DNA of 64,000 nucleotides from Sodalis-like secondary symbiont of Drepanosiphum platanoidis (GTDB lineage: Bacteria > Pseudomonadota > Gammaproteobacteria > Enterobacterales > Enterobacteriaceae): the NCBI RefSeq assembly GCF_964059955.1, contig NZ_OZ060924.1, positions 62,001 through 126,000 of the forward strand. The letters run 5' to 3'. The translations under genes and the position numbers were made by a program. Positions 43,918 through 53,498 of the stretch are shown one piece after another (the first letter of the stretch is position 1; each line of letters begins with the position of its first letter). The notes beneath the pieces were generated by a model, which saw nothing but the letters and a program-made list of their open reading frames with translations, searched no databases and was not told the DNA's origin.

Positions 43918-44769
43918 TTAATGAAATTTTTTTATAACAATTTGAAATAAATTATCTTTTACTAAAGAAAAATATTTTATAGAAGTATTTTCATTCGGAA
44001 GAGAAATTTGTTCATAATCAAATATATTTTTTATATAATTAGAAGATAATTTTACTTTTTTAATCCATTTATTAAATATATCTGTATTTTTAGTTACTAT
44101 AACTTTAAATTTCATATTAGAAAATCCTTTTCCACTAAAATTAGAAGACATTCCTTTATATATTCCTTTAGTATTAGACATTAAATTTAATACTGAATTC
44201 ATACCAGCCATAGTATATATTTGTCCTCCTAATCCTGGAATAAAAAAAGAATTCATTACTGAATTAGAAGTTAATTCAAATTTAATTGGAGTATTTTTAG
44301 GAAACACTAATTCATTTATTGTTGCAATTTTTTGTTTTGGATAAATAAAAAGCCATCTCCAATCAAGAGATATTACTTGAATACGTATATATTTTTTATA
44401 AGGTTCAATAGGTTTATTAGGATCTAAATCATGAGTAGATTTCCATGTTAAGTTTGCTAAAAATAAAATCATAAAAAAAGGTATTATCCAAATAATTAAT
44501 TCTATTTTTTTTGAATCAGACCAATTTGGATCATATAATGAAGAATTTTTAGATTCTCTATATTTAAATACAAATATTAAAGTCATTAAAATTACAGGAA
44601 CTACAATTGTTAACATTAATAACATTACTGTAATCATTAATGTTTTTTCTTTTATAGCTATTATTCCTTTTGGATTCATTATAATTAAATTATTACATCC
44701 AAATAAAAATATTGTTATAGATAATATAAATATTTTTTTTAAAAAGTTTTTATATTTTTTAAATCTCAC
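43918..44769 (-). CDS. cyoA: Cytochrome bo3 ubiquinol oxidase subunit II
   Basis: Lipoprotein subunit II with two membrane helices and a periplasmic cupredoxin domain lacking the CuA site. 283 residues; E. coli has 315, and the missing part is its His/Met-rich C-terminal tail. Signal peptide with lipobox LFGC, modified Cys at 25. The start is GTG at 44769 (MRFKKYKN, like E. coli MRLRKYNK), with AGGA upstream. SLDWRWLFIYP and SNSVMNSFFIPGLGGQIY are typical. First gene of cyoABCDE; its promoter lies in the spacer to the right. Confidence 0.95.
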   Translation of the reverse strand: MRFKKYKNFLKKIFILSITIFLFGCNNLIIMNPKGIIAIKEKTLMITVMLLMLTIVVPVILMTLIFVFKYRESKNSSLYDPNWSDSKKIELIIWIIPFFMILFLANLTWKSTHDLDPNKPIEPYKKYIRIQVISLDWRWLFIYPKQKIATINELVFPKNTPIKFELTSNSVMNSFFIPGLGGQIYTMAGMNSVLNLMSNTKGIYKGMSSNFSGKGFSNMKFKVIVTKNTDIFNKWIKKVKLSSNYIKNIFDYEQISLPNENTSIKYFSLVKDNLFQIVIKKFH

Positions 44770-45594
44770 GAAACTTAAATCCTAATATATCTTAATGTTT
44801 ATTTTATATAAAAAATTATATTTTTTATAAAAATTTTATTATTTTAAATAAAAATTTATTAAATAATAATAACATAAAAATAAAAAATATCAATTATATT
44901 ATATATATAAAAATATTATATTTTTTATAAAAATTTTTATTTTTTTAAATAAATTATATATATAAGAATTTATATATAATTTTTGTTTAAATTTAATAAA
45001 AATATTTTTATATAATTTATTAATTTTATTAAAATATTTTTAATAAAATAAAAAATAAATAATTAATAAAAAATTTTTATATATAAAATATATTTAATTT
45101 ATGATTATAAAATAAATAATAAATATTTATTTAAAAAATATTTTTATATATAAATTTTAATAAAATTAAAAATAATTTAAAATTATAATTTATATAAATT
45201 ATATGTTTAATTTAATTTTTTTAAATTAAAAATTTTTAAAAAATAAAAATATTTTATAAATATTAATAAGATTCTTGACAAAATTAAATAAATCTATTAG
45301 TGTATAATTTTTTAAAAATTTATTTAAAATATTTAATTATTTTAAAATATAAAAAAATTATTTAATAATTTATTTAAAATAATATTTAATAAAAAATAAA
45401 AATTAAATTATTTATTTGATATAAATTAAATAAATTAAAAATTTATTTAAAAAATATTTTATATATAAAATATTAATTTATTTTTAAATAAATTAATAAA
45501 ATAATATTTAATATAAAATTTTTTTATTAAATTTAAATAATATAAATATTTATTTTTTATAAATTTTTATATTATTTTTTTTATAAAATAAAAT
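44770..45594. other. Gene-free divergent spacer cyoA-tRNA operon
   Basis: No gene seen in about 825 bases. It should hold the cyo promoter (minus) and the tRNA-tuf promoter (plus). The only string with a consensus -35 is TTGACA at 45275-45280; the TATAAT at 45303-45308 is 22 bases away, too far for a normal sigma-70 spacer, so this is a weak candidate. A 13-bp stem with a 2-nt loop is at 45471-45498 and a 12-bp stem near 45027-45053. Confidence 0.5.
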
Positions 45595-45667
45595 GTCGGT
45601 ATAGCTCAGAAGGTAGAGCAACTGATTTGTAATCAGTAGGTCGAGGGTTCAAATCCTTCTGCCGGCA
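45595..45667 (+). tRNA. thrU: tRNA-Thr (anticodon TGT)
   Basis: 73-nt cloverleaf: acceptor GTCGGTA with TGCCGGC (two G-U pairs), D arm AGCTCAGAAGGTAGAGC, anticodon loop TTTGTAA reading ACA, T arm with GGTTCAAATCC. Discriminator A45667; CCA not encoded. First of the four-tRNA cluster in E. coli thrU-tyrU-glyT-thrT order. Confidence 0.96.
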
Positions 45668-45699
45668 TAATTAATAATTATTTATATATATTATTTATA

Positions 45700-45781
45700 G
45701 GTGGGATTCCCGAGTGGTTAAAGGGAGCAGACTGTAAATCTGACGTCATAGACTTCGAAGGTTCGAATCCTTCTCCCACCA
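45700..45781 (+). tRNA. tyrU: tRNA-Tyr (anticodon GTA)
   Basis: 82-nt type II tRNA with long variable arm. Acceptor GGTGGGA pairs with TCCCACC; anticodon GTA in ACTGTAAATC; T arm GGTTCGAATCC. Discriminator A45781, then AATAAC, so CCA is not encoded. A perfect 26-bp hairpin starts three bases after its 3' end. Confidence 0.96.
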
Positions 45782-45783
45782 AA

Positions 45784-45838
45784 TAACTTTATTAAAAATA
45801 ATTATTAATTTTATTAATAATTATTTTTAATAAAGTTA
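45784..45838. repeat. Perfect 26-bp hairpin between tRNA-Tyr and tRNA-Gly
   Basis: Positions 45784-45809 are the exact reverse complement of 45813-45838 with a 3-nt TTT loop. It contains one C-G pair; all others are A-T. It starts right behind tRNA-Tyr and inside the tRNA cluster. No T run follows on either strand, so a classical terminator is unlikely; a pre-tRNA processing or 3'-protecting structure is possible. Confidence 0.85.
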
Positions 45839-45929
45839 AATAAAAAATTTTTTAAAAAAATATATTCTATATATGATGTTATATTAATTTTTTATATATA
45901 AAAAATAAAATTTTTAATAAAAAATATAT

Positions 45930-46001
45930 GCGGGCATCGTATAATGGATATTACCTCAGCCTTCCAAGCTGATGATGTGAGTTCGATCCTCACTGTCCGC
46001 T
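45930..46001 (+). tRNA. glyT: tRNA-Gly (anticodon TCC)
   Basis: 72 nt. Acceptor GCGGGCA pairs with TGTCCGC (one G-U). Anticodon loop CTTCCAA, anticodon TCC reading GGA/GGG. T arm GTTCGATCC. Discriminator T46001, CCA not encoded. Very close in sequence to E. coli glyT. Confidence 0.96.
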
Positions 46002-46013
46002 AAAAAAATATAT

Positions 46014-46086
46014 GCTGATATAGCTCAGTAGGTAGAGCACACCCTTGGTAAGGGTGAGGTCGGTAGTTCAAATCTACCTATCAGCA
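46014..46086 (+). tRNA. thrT: tRNA-Thr (anticodon GGT)
   Basis: 73 nt. Acceptor GCTGATA pairs with TATCAGC; anticodon stem ACCCT/AGGGT with loop containing GGT; T arm GGTAGTTCAAATCTACC. Discriminator A46086, CCA not encoded. Twelve bases after tRNA-Gly; tuf follows 109 bases later, as in E. coli tufB. Confidence 0.96.
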
Positions 46087-46195
46087 AAATCATTCCTAAA
46101 ATATTCTTCTAGTGTAATTATTCTAGATAAAAATCTATAAAATTATTTAATAATATATATATCATTTTTGATATAAATTACTACAAGGATCAATA

Positions 46196-47380
46196 ATGTC
46201 TAAAGAAAAATTTCAACGAAAAAAAACTCATATTAATGTAGGAACTATAGGTCATGTTGATCATGGTAAAACTACTCTTACTGCTGCAATTACAACAGTA
46301 TTATCTAAAAAATATGGAGGTAATGCTAAATCTTTTGATCAAATAGATAATTCACCAGAAGAAAAAGAAAGAGGAATTACAATTAATACATCTCATGTTG
46401 AATATGATACATATAATCGTCATTATGCACATGTTGATTGTCCAGGACATGCTGATTATATTAAAAATATGATTACAGGTGCAGCACAAATGGATGGAGC
46501 TATATTAGTTGTTGCTGCTACAGACGGACCAATGCCACAAACACGAGAACATATTCTTTTAGCTCGTCAAGTTGGAGTTCCTTATATTATAGTTTTTATG
46601 AATAAATGTGATATGGTAGAAGATGAAGAACTTTTAGAATTAGTAGAAATGGAAGTTAGAGAATTATTATCTAGATATGATTTTCCAGGAGATACTACAC
46701 CTATTATAAGAGGATCTGCATTAAAAGCACTAGAAGGTAATAAAATTTGGTTTAATAAAATTATAGAATTATCTGATATTTTAGATAAATATATTCCAAA
46801 TCCAGTAAGATTAATAGATCAACCATTTTTATTACCTATAGAAGATGTTTTTTCAATATCTGGAAGAGGAACAGTTGTTACTGGTCGTATAGAAAGAGGA
46901 ATCATAAAAATTGGAGAAGAAATAGAAATTGTTGGATTAAAAGATACTATTAAAAGTACATGTACTGGTGTTGAAATGTTTTGCAAATTATTAGATGAGG
47001 GTCGAGCTGGAGAAAACGTTGGTATTTTATTAAGAGGAACAAAAAGAGATGATGTTTCTAGAGGACAAGTTTTATCTAAACCAGGATCTATTAAACCTCA
47101 TATAAAATTTGAATCTGAAGTTTATATATTAAATAAAGATGAAGGAGGAAGACATACTCCATTTTTTAAAGGATATAGACCACAATTCTATTTTAGAACA
47201 ACAGATGTTACAGGAGATATTGAATTACCTGAAAATATAGAAATGGTTATGCCAGGAGATAATATAAAAATGATTGTAAAATTAATAGCTCCTGTAGCAA
47301 TGGATGAAGGTCTTAGATTTGCTATTAGAGAAGGTGGTCGTACTGTTGGTGCAGGTATTGTAACAAAAATAATAAATTAA
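46196..47380 (+). CDS. tuf: Elongation factor Tu
   Basis: GTPase delivering aminoacyl-tRNA to the ribosome. 394 residues, the usual length. G1 GHVDHGKTT, switch region with [13 protein letters not shown]3 DCPGHADY, G4 NKCD, G5 SALK are all present; domains 2 and 3 are complete (ending [10 protein letters not shown]). AAGGA precedes the ATG. Downstream of the four tRNA genes it corresponds to tufB; whether a second copy exists cannot be seen here. Strongly conserved with more G/C than its neighbours. Confidence 0.98.
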   Translation: MSKEKFQRKKTHINVGTIGHVDHGKTTLTAAITTVLSKKYGGNAKSFDQIDNSPEEKERGITINTSHVEYDTYNRHYAHVDCPGHADYIKNMITGAAQMDGAILVVAATDGPMPQTREHILLARQVGVPYIIVFMNKCDMVEDEELLELVEMEVRELLSRYDFPGDTTPIIRGSALKALEGNKIWFNKIIELSDILDKYIPNPVRLIDQPFLLPIEDVFSISGRGTVVTGRIERGIIKIGEEIEIVGLKDTIKSTCTGVEMFCKLLDEGRAGENVGILLRGTKRDDVSRGQVLSKPGSIKPHIKFESEVYILNKDEGGRHTPFFKGYRPQFYFRTTDVTGDIELPENIEMVMPGDNIKMIVKLIAPVAMDEGLRFAIREGGRTVGAGIVTKIIN

Positions 47381-47423
47381 TATTTAAATAAATTTTAATT
47401 TTATTAATATATATAAAAATTTT

Positions 47424-47477
47424 ATCTAGTTGATTATATATGTTTAGTAAATAAATAATAAATTCAACTAGATTTTA
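47424..47477 (+). terminator. Candidate terminator/attenuator after tuf
   Basis: Inverted repeat ATCTAGTTGA (47424-47433) and TCAACTAGAT (47464-47473), 10 bp with three G-C pairs, loop 30 nt, followed by TTTT. It lies in the tuf-secE gap where E. coli also separates the two units. The long loop makes it a weak terminator. Confidence 0.4.
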
Positions 47478-47534
47478 GAAAAATTATTTATATAAATTAA
47501 AAATATAATATATATTATATAGGTTTTTTAAACT

Positions 47535-47909
47535 ATGAATTTTAAATATAAAAAAAAAGAAAAAAATATTGATATTATAAAATTAATTTTTATTATTATA
47601 TTTAATATTTGTATAGCAACAATATGCAAAATTAAAGAAATAAATTTTATTTTACAATTTATAACAATAATTTCTATATTTTTTATAGAATTATATATTT
47701 TTATAAAAACTTTTTATGGAAAAATATTTATATCATTTGTACATAAATCATTAATAGAAACAAAAAAAATAATTTGGCCATCTTCTAGAGATACGTTAAA
47801 CACTACCATTGTTATATTTATAGTAACTTTATTAGTATCAATTATACTATGGATACTTGATACTATTTTAATATATATTATATCTATAATAATTCAATTA
47901 AGGTTTTAA
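47535..47909 (+). CDS. secE: Preprotein translocase subunit SecE
   Basis: Essential clamp subunit of the SecYEG channel. 124 residues (E. coli 127), three membrane segments. The conserved amphipathic region [20 protein letters not shown] before the last helix is clear (E. coli ARTEVRKVIWPTRQE-type). One base separates its stop from nusG, so the two are co-translated as in E. coli. Confidence 0.93.
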   Translation: MNFKYKKKEKNIDIIKLIFIIIFNICIATICKIKEINFILQFITIISIFFIELYIFIKTFYGKIFISFVHKSLIETKKIIWPSSRDTLNTTIVIFIVTLLVSIILWILDTILIYIISIIIQLRF

Positions 47910-47910
47910 A

Positions 47911-48456
47911 ATGTCTGAAACAAATAAAAAAAAATGGTATGTTATTCAAGTTTTTTCTGGATTTGAAGGACGAGTTGCACAATCTTTAAAAGAACATATA
48001 AAACTTAATAAAATGGAAAATATGTTTGGACAAATATTAATTCCAACAGAAGAAATAATAGAAATTAGAGCTGGACAAAAAAGAAAAAGTGAAAGAAAAT
48101 TTTTTCCTGGTTATGTATTAGTTCATATGATTATGAATGATTCTAGTTGGCATCTTGTTAGAAGTGTTCCAAAAGCTATGGGATTTGTAGGTTGTAAAAC
48201 TGAAAATCCACTTCCTATAAGTAATAAAGAAGTTGATTCAATTATGCATCGTTTAGAACAAATAGGTGATAAACCTAGACCTAAAATATTATTTGAACCA
48301 GGAGAATCAATAAGAGTTAAAGATGGTCCATTTTCTGATTTTAATGGTGTAGTAGAAGAAATAGATTATGATAAAAGTAGATTAAAAGTATCAGTATCTA
48401 TTTTTGGAAGATCAACACCTGTTGAATTAAATTTCAATCAAGTTGAAAAATTATAA
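47911..48456 (+). CDS. nusG: Transcription termination/antitermination factor NusG
   Basis: Binds RNA polymerase and Rho or ribosomal protein S10. 181 residues, as in E. coli. N-terminal NGN domain begins [21 protein letters not shown]-terminal KOW domain has [23 protein letters not shown] in the family form. AAGG precedes the ATG. In E. coli rplK-rplA-rplJ-rplL-rpoBC follow; here the next gene is rnb. Confidence 0.97.
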   Translation: MSETNKKKWYVIQVFSGFEGRVAQSLKEHIKLNKMENMFGQILIPTEEIIEIRAGQKRKSERKFFPGYVLVHMIMNDSSWHLVRSVPKAMGFVGCKTENPLPISNKEVDSIMHRLEQIGDKPRPKILFEPGESIRVKDGPFSDFNGVVEEIDYDKSRLKVSVSIFGRSTPVELNFNQVEKL

Positions 48457-48625
48457 AGTTAATTATTTTAAAAAAAAAATTAATAAAAAATATTAAAATA
48501 TTGATATTTATTAATTAAATTTATTATTATATATAATAATATTAATTTTATTTATTAAATAATTTTTTAAATATTTTTTTTTTAAAATAAAATCTTTTTA
48601 AATAATTAAATAAAATTAAAATATT

Positions 48626-50557
48626 ATGTTTAAAAATAATCCTATTTTATTAAAAATAAAAAAAGAAATTTCTTCTAAAGAAATTAATATAGAAGGAGTT
48701 ATAAAATATTATAAAAAAAATTATTTTTTTTTAGAAAAAAAATCTAAAAAATTTTATAAAATTCCTTTATCTTTTACAAAAAAAGTTATGTATAATGATA
48801 AAATTATTGCAAATATTAGTAAAATAAATAATAAAAAAATTGCTATACCAAAAAAACTTATAAGTCCTTTTTTAAAAAGATTTATTGGAAGAATTTCTTT
48901 TAAAAAAAAATTACTTATTATTATACCAGATAATTATTATATTAATAATATAATTTTTTTAAATTCAAAAAAAAATAATAAATTTTATGAAGGAGACTGG
49001 ATTTTAGCAGAAATGAAATATTATCCATTAAGAGATAATAAATCTTTTTATGCAAAAATTATATCATTTATAGCATCAAAAAATAATTTATTTGCACCAT
49101 GGTTTGTTATATTAAAAAAATATAATTTAGATTTAAATGAACCAATAATATCTAATTCAATTAATTCAATTCCTAAAGATAAAATAATTAGAAAAGATTT
49201 AACAAAATTAAATTTTATTACTATAGATAATTCAAATACTAAAGATATAGATGATGCAGTTTATATATATAAAAATAATAAAAATGAATTTATTTTAAAT
49301 ATAGCTATTTCTGATTCAAATACTTGGATAAAAGAAGGAAGTGAATTAGATTTTATAGCAAAAAATAGGGGATTTACTAATTATTTACCTGGATTTAGTA
49401 TACCCATGTTACCTAGAATTTTTTCAGATAATTTATGTTCTTTAAAACCTAATGAAATAAGACCTGTATTAATTTGTAAAGTAAAAATACATTTAGATGG
49501 AAAAATAGATGATAAATCATATTTTTTTTATGCATGGATAAAATCCAAAGCAAAATTAGATTATGAAAATGTTTCAAATTGGTTAGAAAATAAAAAAAAA
49601 TGGAATCCTCCAAATAATGAAATCTCTAATCAAATTATATTATTAAATAATCTTGCAAAATTAAGAATTAAATGGAGAAAAAATAATGAATCAATTTTTA
49701 AAGAAAAATTAAATTATTATTTTAATATGAATAAATTTGGATCTATAACTAATATTTTTCCTATATCACGTAGAATTGCTAACTATATGATAGAAGAATC
49801 AATGATTATTGCTAATATTTGTGCAGCACGTATTTTAAAAAAAAAACTTGGTTTTGGTTTATATAATGTTCATAAAGGATTTAATAAAAATTTTCTAAAA
49901 AAAATAGTAAATATTTTAAAAAAAAATAATATATTAGTTAATTATTCTAAATTATCAACATTAAGTGGTTTTTGCAAATTACGTAAAAAAATAAATAATA
50001 TGAAAACTTCTTATATAGATAGTTTAATTAGTAAATTTCAAACTTCTTCTTATATTAAAATTTATCCTGAACCACATTTTGGATTAGGTTTAGAAATGTA
50101 TGCTACTTGGACTTCTCCTATTAGGAGATATAGTGATATAATAAATCATAGACTTTTATATTCATGTATATATAAAAAAAAAATAATTAAACCATCTAAC
50201 AAAATTATAAAACATCTTATTGAATGTAAAAAGAAAAATAAAATAGTTAAAAAAAATATACAAAATTGGTTATATGCACGTTTTTTAAAACCTATTATTG
50301 GAAAAAATATATATTATAAATCAGAAATTTTTCAAGTTATTAATAATGGAATTAAAGTTAAAATTATAAATAATGGAGCTATGGCTTTTATACCTAATTT
50401 TTTTATTAAAAAAAAATTTAAAGATTTTTTAATAGATCAAGAAAATGGAATGTTTAAAATAAAAAAAAATAAATACCTTAAACAAGGTGATTTAATTGAT
50501 ATTAAAATAATTTATATTTGTATGAAAAAACATTTAATTATAGCAAATATTTTTTAA
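48626..50557 (+). CDS. rnb: Exoribonuclease II
   Basis: Processive 3'-5' RNase that degrades mRNA. 643 residues (E. coli 644). Two N-terminal cold-shock domains are diverged and Lys-rich; the RNB domain keeps all four metal-binding Asp at D201, D207, D209 and D210 (DNSNTKDIDDA). NYLPGFSIPMLPR, ATWTSPIRRY and the C-terminal S1 domain (NGIKVKIINNGAMAFIP) are intact. No clear Shine-Dalgarno. The close match to RNase II rather than RNase R rests on length and the N-terminus MFKNNPILL. Confidence 0.95.
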   Translation: MFKNNPILLKIKKEISSKEINIEGVIKYYKKNYFFLEKKSKKFYKIPLSFTKKVMYNDKIIANISKINNKKIAIPKKLISPFLKRFIGRISFKKKLLIIIPDNYYINNIIFLNSKKNNKFYEGDWILAEMKYYPLRDNKSFYAKIISFIASKNNLFAPWFVILKKYNLDLNEPIISNSINSIPKDKIIRKDLTKLNFITIDNSNTKDIDDAVYIYKNNKNEFILNIAISDSNTWIKEGSELDFIAKNRGFTNYLPGFSIPMLPRIFSDNLCSLKPNEIRPVLICKVKIHLDGKIDDKSYFFYAWIKSKAKLDYENVSNWLENKKKWNPPNNEISNQIILLNNLAKLRIKWRKNNESIFKEKLNYYFNMNKFGSITNIFPISRRIANYMIEESMIIANICAARILKKKLGFGLYNVHKGFNKNFLKKIVNILKKNNILVNYSKLSTLSGFCKLRKKINNMKTSYIDSLISKFQTSSYIKIYPEPHFGLGLEMYATWTSPIRRYSDIINHRLLYSCIYKKKIIKPSNKIIKHLIECKKKNKIVKKNIQNWLYARFLKPIIGKNIYYKSEIFQVINNGIKVKIINNGAMAFIPNFFIKKKFKDFLIDQENGMFKIKKNKYLKQGDLIDIKIIYICMKKHLIIANIF

Positions 50558-50680
50558 TAAAAAATATAAAAATATTAAATTTATAAAAAAATTAAAATAT
50601 TATTTTAAGTGTTTATTTAATAAATATTAAATTTTTATATAAAATTAATAATAAAATATTATATATTTTATATTAAAATT

Positions 50681-51358
50681 TTATAAATATTTTTTATTCA
50701 AATAAATAGGTTTAATTTTATTTAAAGATGATATTTTATTTTTTTTCCAATAATTAATTGTTAAAGGAATCATATCTATTGCTGATGGAAATATAATTTT
50801 ATTTTTTAAAAAATTTTTATTTTTTAAAAAATATTTTTCATAATTTTTCCATGCATTTCCTGATATATCCCAATTTTTTTTAATATTTGTTTTAATTTTA
50901 ATAAGATTTTTTAAAGAAATAATTTTTTCTTTTTTATCTAAAATAAACCATATTCCTTTTTTAGATCTAATATATTTTGCAAAATATATTTGTTTAGATT
51001 TAGCATCTATAGCACTTAATACTTTATGAGATTTTAATTTTCTCCAAGCTCCTTGTGCAAGAATTTCTAAAGTTGAAATTGATATTAAAGGAATATTTTT
51101 AGCAAAAGATATACTTTGTGCAACTCCTATAGATATTCTTATTCCTGTAAAATTTCCTGGTCCACAACTACAAGAAATTACATTTATTTTAGACAAATCT
51201 GTATTTGCATTTAATAATAAGTCATTTATTATTTGCAATATATATTTCATATGACTATTTGGACTTAAATTGTATTTAAAATATATATTTTTATTAAAAT
51301 ATAAAGCAACAGAACATAAATCTGTAGAAGTATCAAATGATAAAATATTTATTGACAT
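50681..51358 (-). CDS. tsaB: tRNA t6A synthesis protein TsaB
   Basis: Partner of TsaD in forming threonylcarbamoyladenosine at position 37 of ANN-reading tRNAs. 225 residues (E. coli 231). ASKHA-fold landmarks: ILSFDTSTDLCSVAL at the N-terminus, SCGPGNFTGIRIGIG-like CGPGNFTGIRISIG near 70, and LAQGAWR. AGGT lies before the ATG. TsaC, TsaD and TsaE are not in this window. Confidence 0.93.
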   Translation of the reverse strand: MSINILSFDTSTDLCSVALYFNKNIYFKYNLSPNSHMKYILQIINDLLLNANTDLSKINVISCSCGPGNFTGIRISIGVAQSISFAKNIPLISISTLEILAQGAWRKLKSHKVLSAIDAKSKQIYFAKYIRSKKGIWFILDKKEKIISLKNLIKIKTNIKKNWDISGNAWKNYEKYFLKNKNFLKNKIIFPSAIDMIPLTINYWKKNKISSLNKIKPIYLNKKYL

Positions 51359-51825
51359 ATATATACCTAATATATATTTAATATAAATTTAATTAATTTA
51401 TAAACATATTTTTTTTAAAAATTATATAAAAAATATTAATATTTAATTATTTTAAAATTTTTTTATATTATAAATTATTTATAATAAATTTATACAAATA
51501 TATTTAATTTTATTAAATTAATATAATTGAACTTAATTTTATAATTAAGTATAATATATTATATATTTTTATATAAATATTTAATATATATTTAATATAA
51601 ATTAATTTTTTATAAAATTTTAATGTTTTTGATATAAATATTTTTTAATATTTAAAATATTAATAATTTTTTTATAAAATTATTTTATAGTTAAATATAT
51701 TTTATTTATTAAAATAATAAATTTAAAAATTATATATTTTATATATAAAAATTATATATAAATAAATAATATTTTTTATTTTTTAAAATTTTTTTATATT
51801 TTATAACAAAATAAGAGTATAGTTT
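51359..51825. other. Gene-free divergent spacer tsaB-tldD
   Basis: No gene seen in 467 bases. The candidate sigma-70 promoter at 51527-51555 is the only recognisable signal. Confidence 0.55.
51527..51555 (+). promoter_or_regulatory. Candidate sigma-70 promoter with palindromic spacer (tldD)
   Basis: TTGAAC (51527-51532) and TATAAT (51550-51555) are exactly 17 bases apart on the plus strand. The spacer is almost filled by an inverted repeat ACTTAATT/AATTAAGT (51531-51550, loop TTAT). The position, about 270 bases before tldD, is rather far. Consensus -10 strings are common in this DNA, so support is moderate. Confidence 0.4.
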
Positions 51826-53271
51826 ATGAATTTAACTATTGCAGAAGAGCATTTATTAACAAATAATAATTTAAAGAAAGAAGATATTTTATTTTTATTA
51901 GAAAAAACAAATAATTATCATTCAAATTATTCAGAATTTTATTTTCAATCAAAATTTTATGAATCTTGGATTTTAGAAAATAAAATAATTAAAAATGGAT
52001 CATATGATATTAATCAAGGCATTGGAATTCGTATAATTAATGAAAAAAAAACTGGTTTTTCTTATACAGATCAATTAAACATTAATAATATTAAAAAAAG
52101 TATAGAAGCAGCAAGTTATATAATAAATGAAAAAAAAAATATTAAACCTTATATTTTATATCCAAAAAAAAAAATATGTCCATATAAAACAAATAATCCA
52201 TTATCTGAAATAAATAATCAAGATAAAATTAATTTATTGAATCGTATAGATTATATAGCAAGATCATATGATAGTAGAGTATGTAATGTTAATGTAAAAC
52301 TTTCTGGAATTTATGAAATAATTTTAATTATTGCAACTGATAATACAATAGAAGCAGATTTAAGACCATTAGTACAACTTTCTATTAATGTTCAAGTAAA
52401 AGATTTAGGTAAAAGAGAATATGGATATAAAAATATAGGTGGAAGATTTGGATATAATTTTTTTATGAAAAATTTTAATGATAAAATAAAAGTTGATTTT
52501 TATGCACAAGAAACTGTTAAAATTGCATTAAATAATTTATCTTCTATAGAAGCTCCAGCTGGTACAATGCCAGTAGTTTTAGGTTCTGGATCACCAGGAA
52601 TATTATTGCATGAAGCTATAGGACATGGTTTAGAAGGAGATTTTAATAGAAAAAAAAACTCAGTATTTAATGATAAAATAGGAAAAATTGTAGCTTCTCC
52701 TTTATGTACTATAATAGATGATGGTACTATAAAAGAATCACATGGATCATTATCTATAGATGATGAAGGAACTCCATGTCAATATAACATTTTAATAGAA
52801 AAAGGAATTCTTAAAAATTATATGCAAGATAAATTAAATGCTTATTTAATGAAAATGAATACAACAGGTAATGGAAGAAGAGAATCTTATGCACATTTAC
52901 CTATGCCTAGAATGACTAATACATATATGATTTCAGGTAAATCTACAAAAAAGGAAATTATTTCTAGTATAGATTATGGATTATATGCAAAAAGTTTTTC
53001 TGGAGGTCAAGTAGATATAACTTCTGGAAATTTTGTTTTTTCTACTTCTGAAGCATATTTAATTATAAATGGACAAATAAAAGAACCTGTTAAAAATGCA
53101 ACATTAATTGGATCAGGAATTGAAGTTATGAAAAATATTTCTATGGTTGGAAATGATTTTTTATTAAGTGATAATATTGGAATGTGTGGTAAAAATGGTC
53201 AAAATGTTCCAGTTGGAATAGGTCAACCTACTTTAAAAGTAGAATCAATTACTGTTGGAGGAACAAAATAA
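51826..53271 (+). CDS. tldD: Metalloprotease TldD
   Basis: Zinc peptidase that with TldE (PmbA) trims unfolded peptides and processes small modified peptides. 481 residues, as in E. coli. The HExxxH zinc motif is HEAIGH at 262-267; the C-terminal region with MCGKNGQNVPVGIGQPTL carries the conserved Cys. AAGAG precedes the ATG. An A11 run (52164-52174) occurs in the coding sequence. TldE is not in this window, and the heterodimer needs it. Confidence 0.96.
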   Translation: MNLTIAEEHLLTNNNLKKEDILFLLEKTNNYHSNYSEFYFQSKFYESWILENKIIKNGSYDINQGIGIRIINEKKTGFSYTDQLNINNIKKSIEAASYIINEKKNIKPYILYPKKKICPYKTNNPLSEINNQDKINLLNRIDYIARSYDSRVCNVNVKLSGIYEIILIIATDNTIEADLRPLVQLSINVQVKDLGKREYGYKNIGGRFGYNFFMKNFNDKIKVDFYAQETVKIALNNLSSIEAPAGTMPVVLGSGSPGILLHEAIGHGLEGDFNRKKNSVFNDKIGKIVASPLCTIIDDGTIKESHGSLSIDDEGTPCQYNILIEKGILKNYMQDKLNAYLMKMNTTGNGRRESYAHLPMPRMTNTYMISGKSTKKEIISSIDYGLYAKSFSGGQVDITSGNFVFSTSEAYLIINGQIKEPVKNATLIGSGIEVMKNISMVGNDFLLSDNIGMCGKNGQNVPVGIGQPTLKVESITVGGTK

Positions 53272-53306
53272 TAATTTTAAAAATATATTTTTAAAATTAT
53301 TATTTT
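53265..53306. terminator. 42-bp perfect palindrome across the tldD stop
   Basis: Positions 53265-53285 are the exact reverse complement of 53286-53306, all A-T, spanning the TAA stop of tldD. It could act as terminator or mRNA 3'-end hairpin; no long T run follows. Arms of 21 bp exceed chance expectation. Confidence 0.5.
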
Positions 53307-53498
53307 AAATTTATTTAATTCAATTTTATAAAAAATATAATAATAATTTTTTTAATTTTTAAAAAATATATAATTAAATAATTTTTATGTTTAAAAATAT
53401 TTAATATTAAAATTTTAAATATTTTATTTTAATATAAATATAATTTTATTTTAAATAAAAAATTTAATAAAATTAAATTAACTTAAGAAAAAATTTTT

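Noticed and set aside
45275-45308. TTGACA and TATAAT as the tRNA-operon promoter
   Set aside because: The 22-base spacing is outside the normal sigma-70 range; noted only within the spacer entry.
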